Shown: piece after piece, positions 6,072 through 9,031 of the stretch
How positions within the stretch are numbered: position 1 is the stretch's first letter
Layout of the letters: every line of letters begins with the position of its first letter
NCBI GenBank assembly: GCA_022425445.1
Contig: JAKMFM010000056.1
Location: 1 to 9,031, forward strand
Length of the DNA stretch: 9,031 nt
Reading direction: 5' to 3'
From: Planktomarina sp.
GTDB taxonomy: Bacteria > Pseudomonadota > Alphaproteobacteria > Rhodobacterales > Rhodobacteraceae
Notes under the pieces: model-generated
Database searches by the model: none
Told to the model about the DNA's origin: nothing
What the model saw: the letters and a program-made list of their open reading frames with translations, nothing else
Program-made: the position numbers and the translations under genes

Positions 6072-6201
6072 GGGTCGGCTCCAATGGTTTTATGTGCCCA
6101 TAGCCTGTCTGGCCTGCCATCGCAATTGCTTGCCACCCGCGTCGTTTGCGAAGGGCACGCCCGCCGCAAACACAAGGACAGGGCCGCGGCACGCGGCGCA
6201 G
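6072..6201. other. msrA-prmA spacer with inverted repeats
   Basis: This 130-base spacer lies between two minus-strand genes and has no gene of its own. GTTTGCG (6144-6150) and CGCAAAC (6165-6171) pair exactly, with an inner GGGC/GCCC, giving a 28-base imperfect hairpin. Nearer msrA, GCCGCG/CGCGGC around a 3-base loop forms a second short stem at about 6183-6197. Neither has a T-tail, so they are not standard terminators. They may protect RNA ends after msrA or structure the prmA leader. Confidence 0.45.
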
Positions 6202-6855
6202 TTAGGTTACAGCCAATCCGATTGGACAGGTCACGCCAGTACCGCCTACGCCGCAATAACCGTTGGGATTTTTTGCCAAATATTGCTGATGATAATCCTC
6301 GGCATAGTAAAACACGGGCGCGGGCAAAATTTCACTGGTAATCGCGCCAAAGCCAGAGGCCCGCAGCAGCTCTGCAAATATAGTCAGACTAGCCTGTGCC
6401 GCCTGTGCCTGCTCAGCCCCGTAGGTGTAAATGCCCGAGCGATATTGCGTGCCACGATCGTTGCCTTGGCGCATGCCTTGGGTCGGATCATGGCCTTCCC
6501 AAAAGATCTTCAGCAACGCCTCATAACTCACACGCGACGGATCAAATATCACGCGAACCACTTCGTTGTGTCCGGTTTTTCCGCTGCAAACCTCTTCATA
6601 GGTCGGATTTGGCGTATAGCCGGCCGCATAGCCAACCATGGTCACCCAAACCCCGTCAATGCCCCAAAACATCCGCTCCACGCCCCAAAAACAGCCCATG
6701 CCAAACATCGCCTCCTGCAACCCCGCCTCTGGTGCGGCTTGCAAGGGACGGCCCGTTACAAAATGCGTGGTGGCGGTAGCAATTGGGGTGCCGCGCCCAG
6801 GCAAGGCTTGGTCCCGTGGAATCATTTGTGACTTTTCTCGCGACACAAAAAACAT
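6202..6855 (-). CDS. msrA: MsrA, peptide methionine (S)-S-oxide reductase
   Basis: MsrA reduces the S form of methionine sulfoxide, free or in proteins, with electrons from thioredoxin, repairing oxidative damage. The 217-residue length matches the long E. coli-type enzymes of about 212. The active site MGCFWGVER (53-61) contains the nucleophilic Cys55. VGYAAGYTPNPTYEEVCSGK (74-93), the GHNEVVRV (95-102) region and DRGTQYRSGIY (133-143) are family hallmarks. The C-terminal segment NPNGYCGVGGTGVTC (196-210) carries Cys201 and Cys210, the likely recycling cysteines. The ATG at 6855-6853 has AGGGAG 6 bases upstream. A promoter candidate precedes it, so it may be transcribed separately from the MFS gene upstream. 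prmA follows after 130 bases. Confidence 0.97.
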   Translation of the reverse strand: MFFVSREKSQMIPRDQALPGRGTPIATATTHFVTGRPLQAAPEAGLQEAMFGMGCFWGVERMFWGIDGVWVTMVGYAAGYTPNPTYEEVCSGKTGHNEVVRVIFDPSRVSYEALLKIFWEGHDPTQGMRQGNDRGTQYRSGIYTYGAEQAQAAQASLTIFAELLRASGFGAITSEILPAPVFYYAEDYHQQYLAKNPNGYCGVGGTGVTCPIGLAVT

Positions 6856-6882
6856 GTTTAGCTCCCTTCAAGCTTGACCTCA

Positions 6883-6910
6883 GATATAAGCGGGATCCGG
6901 CGGATTTCCA
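6883..6910 (-). promoter_or_regulatory. Candidate promoter of msrA
   Basis: On the minus strand TGGAAA (6910-6905) and TATATC (6888-6883) are 16 bases apart, each matching the sigma-70 consensus at 4 of 6 positions. Transcription would start near 6876, about 20 bases before the msrA ATG, leaving room for the AGGGAG ribosome binding site. The 89-base gap after the MFS stop has no clear terminator. Confidence 0.35.
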
Positions 6911-6944
6911 GTACACAAGCCTATGCCGCACGGCAAACCGCCCC

Positions 6945-8153
6945 TTATCGGCATAAAATTGTCTCATAACCCGGTTTGGGCTGTCTTGGTATCAACACAG
7001 CCAGCCCCAGTGAAGTCAGCGCCATGCCCGCGGCCAGCACAAACACCAACCCTGGCGAAAATAGCCACAAAAGTCCCAAAAACACCGGCAATCCCACAGC
7101 CGCAATATGGTTGATGGTAAACGCCACCGCGGCCGTTGGGGCAATATCGGCCGGGTCTGCGATTTTTTGGAAATAGGTTTTCAGGGCAAAGGCGAGTGAG
7201 AAAAACAGGTGATCTATCACAAACAATGCCCCTGCCAGCATCACACCCCAGCCGAACATATAAATGCCGCCATATGTCAAAAACACCAGTGCCAAACCCG
7301 CATATTCAAAAATCAACGTGTTGCGCTCTCCGTAGCGCGCCACCACGCGGCCAAATATCGGCCCAATGAACATATTCATCACGAGGTTGATTAAATACAA
7401 AGACGTCAATTCATGCACATCGAATCCAAAACGCTCCACCATCATAAAGCCCGCGAAAACCATGAAGATCTGCCGCCGTGCACCGGCCATGAATTGCAGC
7501 GCATAATACAGCCAATAGCGTTTGCGAAGCACCATGGTTTTATGTTGCGGCGTGGGCGATTGGAATTGTGGGTAAAGCACCATACAGGCCAGGGCGATGG
7601 CCGCCGTAATGCCGCCCGAAATCATATAGGCCGTATTAAAACTCAACGCGAGCCATTCCCAAGTGATAACGATCACGCCAAACGCCACCAGCGAAGCTGC
7701 CGAGCCCATGGCCAATAGCCAGCCCAGAACCTGCGGTGCCTGCGCCTTAGAAATCCATTGCAATTGCAGCGATTGGTTGACCGTTTCATAATAATGAAAG
7801 CCAATCGAAGAGAGCAACGTCAGAGTTAAAATTCCGCCCATTTGTGGAAACCAAGCGGTCACAGCCGTGGTCACCCCCAAGAGCACCAAGGACAACAGAC
7901 CCAAGACCTGCTCACGCACAAAAACAATGATGGCAATGACCCCGACCGCAAGAAATCCGGGAATTTCCCGCACCGAGTGCAATAGCCCGATGTCTGCGCC
8001 ATCAAAATTGGCCACTTCGATCACAAAATTATTGAGCAACGCACTCCAGGTTGCGAAGGCAATGGGCATAGCTGCGGCCATCACAAACAGCAAAAATATT
8101 GGTCGGCGCCAAATTGGCGCCGATTGCGCCTCTTGCAAAGTTACGATCTGCAT
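6945..8153 (-). CDS. MFS transporter, 12 membrane helices, substrate unknown
   Basis: A 402-residue integral inner-membrane protein with about twelve hydrophobic helices, the size and topology of the major facilitator superfamily. The loop after helix 8 reads GPIFGRVVARYGERN, resembling the conserved MFS motif A (GxxxDRxGRR), and supports an MFS fold of two six-helix halves. A SVREIPGFLAVG segment lies before helix 2. I cannot read the substrate from the sequence. It diverges from lldD, so a hydroxy acid such as lactate is a possible substrate by context only. I chose the ATG at 8153-8151; the frame extends to a GTG at 8207, but that adds an unlikely Cys/Arg-rich tail with no ribosome binding site. 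A GGGA-like site precedes the chosen ATG. A perfect 21-base inverted repeat lies under codons about 11-17. Confidence 0.88.
   Translation of the reverse strand: MQIVTLQEAQSAPIWRRPIFLLFVMAAAMPIAFATWSALLNNFVIEVANFDGADIGLLHSVREIPGFLAVGVIAIIVFVREQVLGLLSLVLLGVTTAVTAWFPQMGGILTLTLLSSIGFHYYETVNQSLQLQWISKAQAPQVLGWLLAMGSAASLVAFGVIVITWEWLALSFNTAYMISGGITAAIALACMVLYPQFQSPTPQHKTMVLRKRYWLYYALQFMAGARRQIFMVFAGFMMVERFGFDVHELTSLYLINLVMNMFIGPIFGRVVARYGERNTLIFEYAGLALVFLTYGGIYMFGWGVMLAGALFVIDHLFFSLAFALKTYFQKIADPADIAPTAAVAFTINHIAAVGLPVFLGLLWLFSPGLVFVLAAGMALTSLGLAVLIPRQPKPGYETILCR
8103..8123. repeat. Perfect 21-base inverted repeat inside the MFS gene
   Basis: TCGGCGCCAA (8103-8112) and TTGGCGCCGA (8114-8123) are exact reverse complements around one central A. 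It encodes the S-A-P-I-W-R-R segment just before helix 1 and starts 30 bases after the chosen ATG. In mRNA it can form a hairpin, with a small loop opened from the AT centre. Confidence 0.9.
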
Positions 8154-8161
8154 AGTCCCAT

Positions 8162-8191
8162 CCCAAAGCACCGCCTCGCCCAAGCACCGCC
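8162..8191. repeat. Near-perfect tandem repeat in the MFS leader
   Basis: Two copies of a 13-14-base unit, CCCAAAGCACCGCC (8162-8175) and CCCAAGCACCGCC (8179-8191), differ by one A and lie in the spacer just upstream of the MFS start. The shared core AAGCACCGCC repeats at an interval of 16 bases. It could be a tandem regulator site or a slippage product. Confidence 0.7.
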
Positions 8192-8217
8192 GGCAGATGC
8201 AAACCACAGGGCGGATC

Positions 8218-8246
8218 TTTACCTCTATCTCACATATTGGTAATGT
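8218..8246 (+). promoter_or_regulatory. Candidate lldD promoter
   Basis: TTTACC (8218-8223) and TAATGT (8241-8246) are separated by 17 bases, matching the consensus at 4 of 6 and 3 of 6 positions. The start would fall near 8253, inside the palindrome, leaving a leader of about 25 bases. On the other strand TTTACA (8249-8244) and TAGAGG (8227-8222), 16 bases apart, could serve the MFS gene. Both are weak matches. Confidence 0.3.
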
Positions 8247-8263
8247 AAATTGACCAATTTACA
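8236..8263. promoter_or_regulatory. Palindromic operator candidate between MFS gene and lldD
   Basis: TGTAAATTG (8244-8252) and CAATTTACA (8255-8263) form a perfect inverted repeat around AC, 20 bases in all. A second symmetric pair, ATTGGT (8236-8241) and ACCAAT (8253-8258), overlaps it. It is 14 bases before the lldD ATG, in the only divergent control region here, and overlaps the candidate start of lldD and the candidate -35 of the MFS gene. This is where a repressor would act. GntR-type regulators of lactate genes use TTGGT/ACCAA half-sites with a shorter spacing, so the regulator class is a guess. Confidence 0.6.
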
Positions 8264-8277
8264 GCAAAGGCCAGGCT

Positions 8278-9031
8278 ATGCCCGTAATCACGACCATTCA
8301 AGACCTGAAAGAGATTTATCAGCGCCGCGTGCCACGAATGTTTTATGACTATTGCGAAAGCGGCAGCTGGACCGAGCAGACCTTTGGTGACAATATTTCG
8401 GATTTTGCCAAATTACGCCTGCGCCAACGCGTTGCCGTTGATATGACCAACCGCAGCACCGCATCCAAAATGATCGGCCAAGACGTCTCCATGCCCGTGG
8501 CCCTAGCCCCGGTTGGCATGACGGGCATGCAATGTGCCGATGGCGAGATCAAAGCCGCCCGTGCCGCTGCCGCTTTCGGCGTGCCCTATACCTTGTCGAC
8601 CATGTCGATATGTTCGATCGAAGATGTGGCCGCAGCTACAGACGCACCATTTTGGTTTCAGCTCTACACCTTGACCGATGAGGATTACTCAGATCGTTTG
8701 ATCCAACGGGTGAAAGATGCCAATTGCTCAGCACTCGTGATCACCCTGGACCTACAGATATTGGGGCAACGTCACAAAGATTTGAAAAATGGCCTCTCAG
8801 CGCCACCGAAATTGACAGCCAAAACCATCGCCAATCTGGCTACCAAATGGAGTTGGGGCATCGAGATGCTCAGCACCAAGCGCCGGGGCTTCGGCAATAT
8901 CGTAGGGCATGTCAGCGGCATCTCGGACACGACCTCCCTCAGCGCCTGGACCGCCGAGCAATTTGACCAAGCGCTTGATTGGAAAAAAGTTGAGATCTTG
9001 ATGAAAAAATGGGGCGGAAAGGTCATTCTGA
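8278..9031 (+). CDS. lldD: L-lactate / alpha-hydroxy-acid dehydrogenase (FMN), 5' part
   Basis: An open frame of 251 codons runs off the right edge without a stop; the full family length is about 380-390. It is an FMN-dependent alpha-hydroxy-acid dehydrogenase, most like bacterial LldD, which oxidises L-lactate to pyruvate and passes electrons to the respiratory chain. Matches include MFYDYCESGSWTEQTF (21-36) with Tyr24, FMN-binding PVALAPVGMTGMQ (73-85), LSTMSICSIEDV (106-117), FWFQLY (125-130) with Tyr130, LVITLDLQILGQRHKDLKNG (153-172), and TKRRGFGNIVGH (199-210). The catalytic His and Arg of the HGGRQ motif lie beyond the window. The ATG at 8278 has AAGG about 7 bases upstream. It diverges from the MFS gene behind a palindromic operator candidate. 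Other hydroxy-acid substrates such as glycolate or mandelate are possible but less likely. Confidence 0.92.
   Translation, partial: MPVITTIQDLKEIYQRRVPRMFYDYCESGSWTEQTFGDNISDFAKLRLRQRVAVDMTNRSTASKMIGQDVSMPVALAPVGMTGMQCADGEIKAARAAAAFGVPYTLSTMSICSIEDVAAATDAPFWFQLYTLTDEDYSDRLIQRVKDANCSALVITLDLQILGQRHKDLKNGLSAPPKLTAKTIANLATKWSWGIEMLSTKRRGFGNIVGHVSGISDTTSLSAWTAEQFDQALDWKKVEILMKKWGGKVIL

Noticed and set aside
5510..6103. Plus-strand open frame of 197 codons opposite prmA
   Set aside because: Antisense to a complete prmA, rich in Pro, Arg and Gln, no recognisable fold.
6070..6831. Plus-strand open frame of 253 codons opposite msrA
   Set aside because: It is antisense to msrA, whose catalytic motifs are intact. 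The peptide shows no domain and has the His/Arg/Pro-rich composition of a shadow frame.
8154..8207. GTG start adding 18 residues to the MFS protein
   Set aside because: The added tail is Cys/Arg-rich and not membrane-like, no Shine-Dalgarno sequence precedes the GTG, and it covers the tandem repeat of the control region.

Overview
The window looks like chromosomal DNA from an alphaproteobacterium of the Rhodobacterales (Roseobacter-type) with moderate GC. The reasons are the gene order ruvC-ruvA-ruvB-(conserved unknown)-ybgC-tolQ-tolR-tolA, the alphaproteobacterial form of RuvB (RIAGRLLRR in sensor 2), a DUF1127 mini-protein, and the style of the PrmA and LldD proteins. This is inferred from protein family resemblance, and I cannot name the genus.

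Layout. Positions 1-4634 are a tightly packed minus-strand block. In transcription order it holds ruvC (4634-4128), ruvA (4131-3457), ruvB (3460-2411), a 209-aa conserved protein of unknown function (2321-1692), the ybgC thioesterase (1695-1306), tolQ (1214-540), tolR (536-66) and the first 19 codons of tolA (59-1, cut by the window edge). Three junctions are 4-base ATGA overlaps (ruvC/ruvA, ruvA/ruvB, unknown/ybgC). A gap of 91 bases before tolQ holds a plausible promoter. Positions 4635-4911 are an AT-rich spacer leading to a plus-strand DUF1127 gene (4912-5115), which ends in a strong intrinsic terminator (5151-5181). Facing it on the minus strand are prmA (6071-5202), msrA (6855-6202) and a 12-helix MFS permease (8153-6945). 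Diverging from the permease is the start of an FMN-dependent lactate/alpha-hydroxy-acid dehydrogenase (lldD, 8278 to beyond the end). The 124-base divergent spacer contains a perfect 20-base palindrome and a near-perfect tandem repeat.

Function. RuvABC branch-migrates and resolves Holliday junctions. YbgC and TolQRA belong to the envelope-maintaining Tol-Pal system. PrmA methylates ribosomal protein L11, MsrA repairs oxidised methionine, and LldD oxidises L-lactate or a related hydroxy acid, with the divergent MFS protein as a possible but unproven transport partner.

I see no mobile element, CRISPR array, prophage, tRNA or rRNA, and no clear sign of a wholly new system. The points most worth a second look are a perfect 36-base palindrome inside the 5' part of tolR, a perfect 21-base inverted repeat at a similar distance inside the MFS gene, tolQ and tolR lying in one reading frame separated by a single TAA, the palindromic operator candidate before lldD, and the unnamed conserved protein between ruvB and ybgC.
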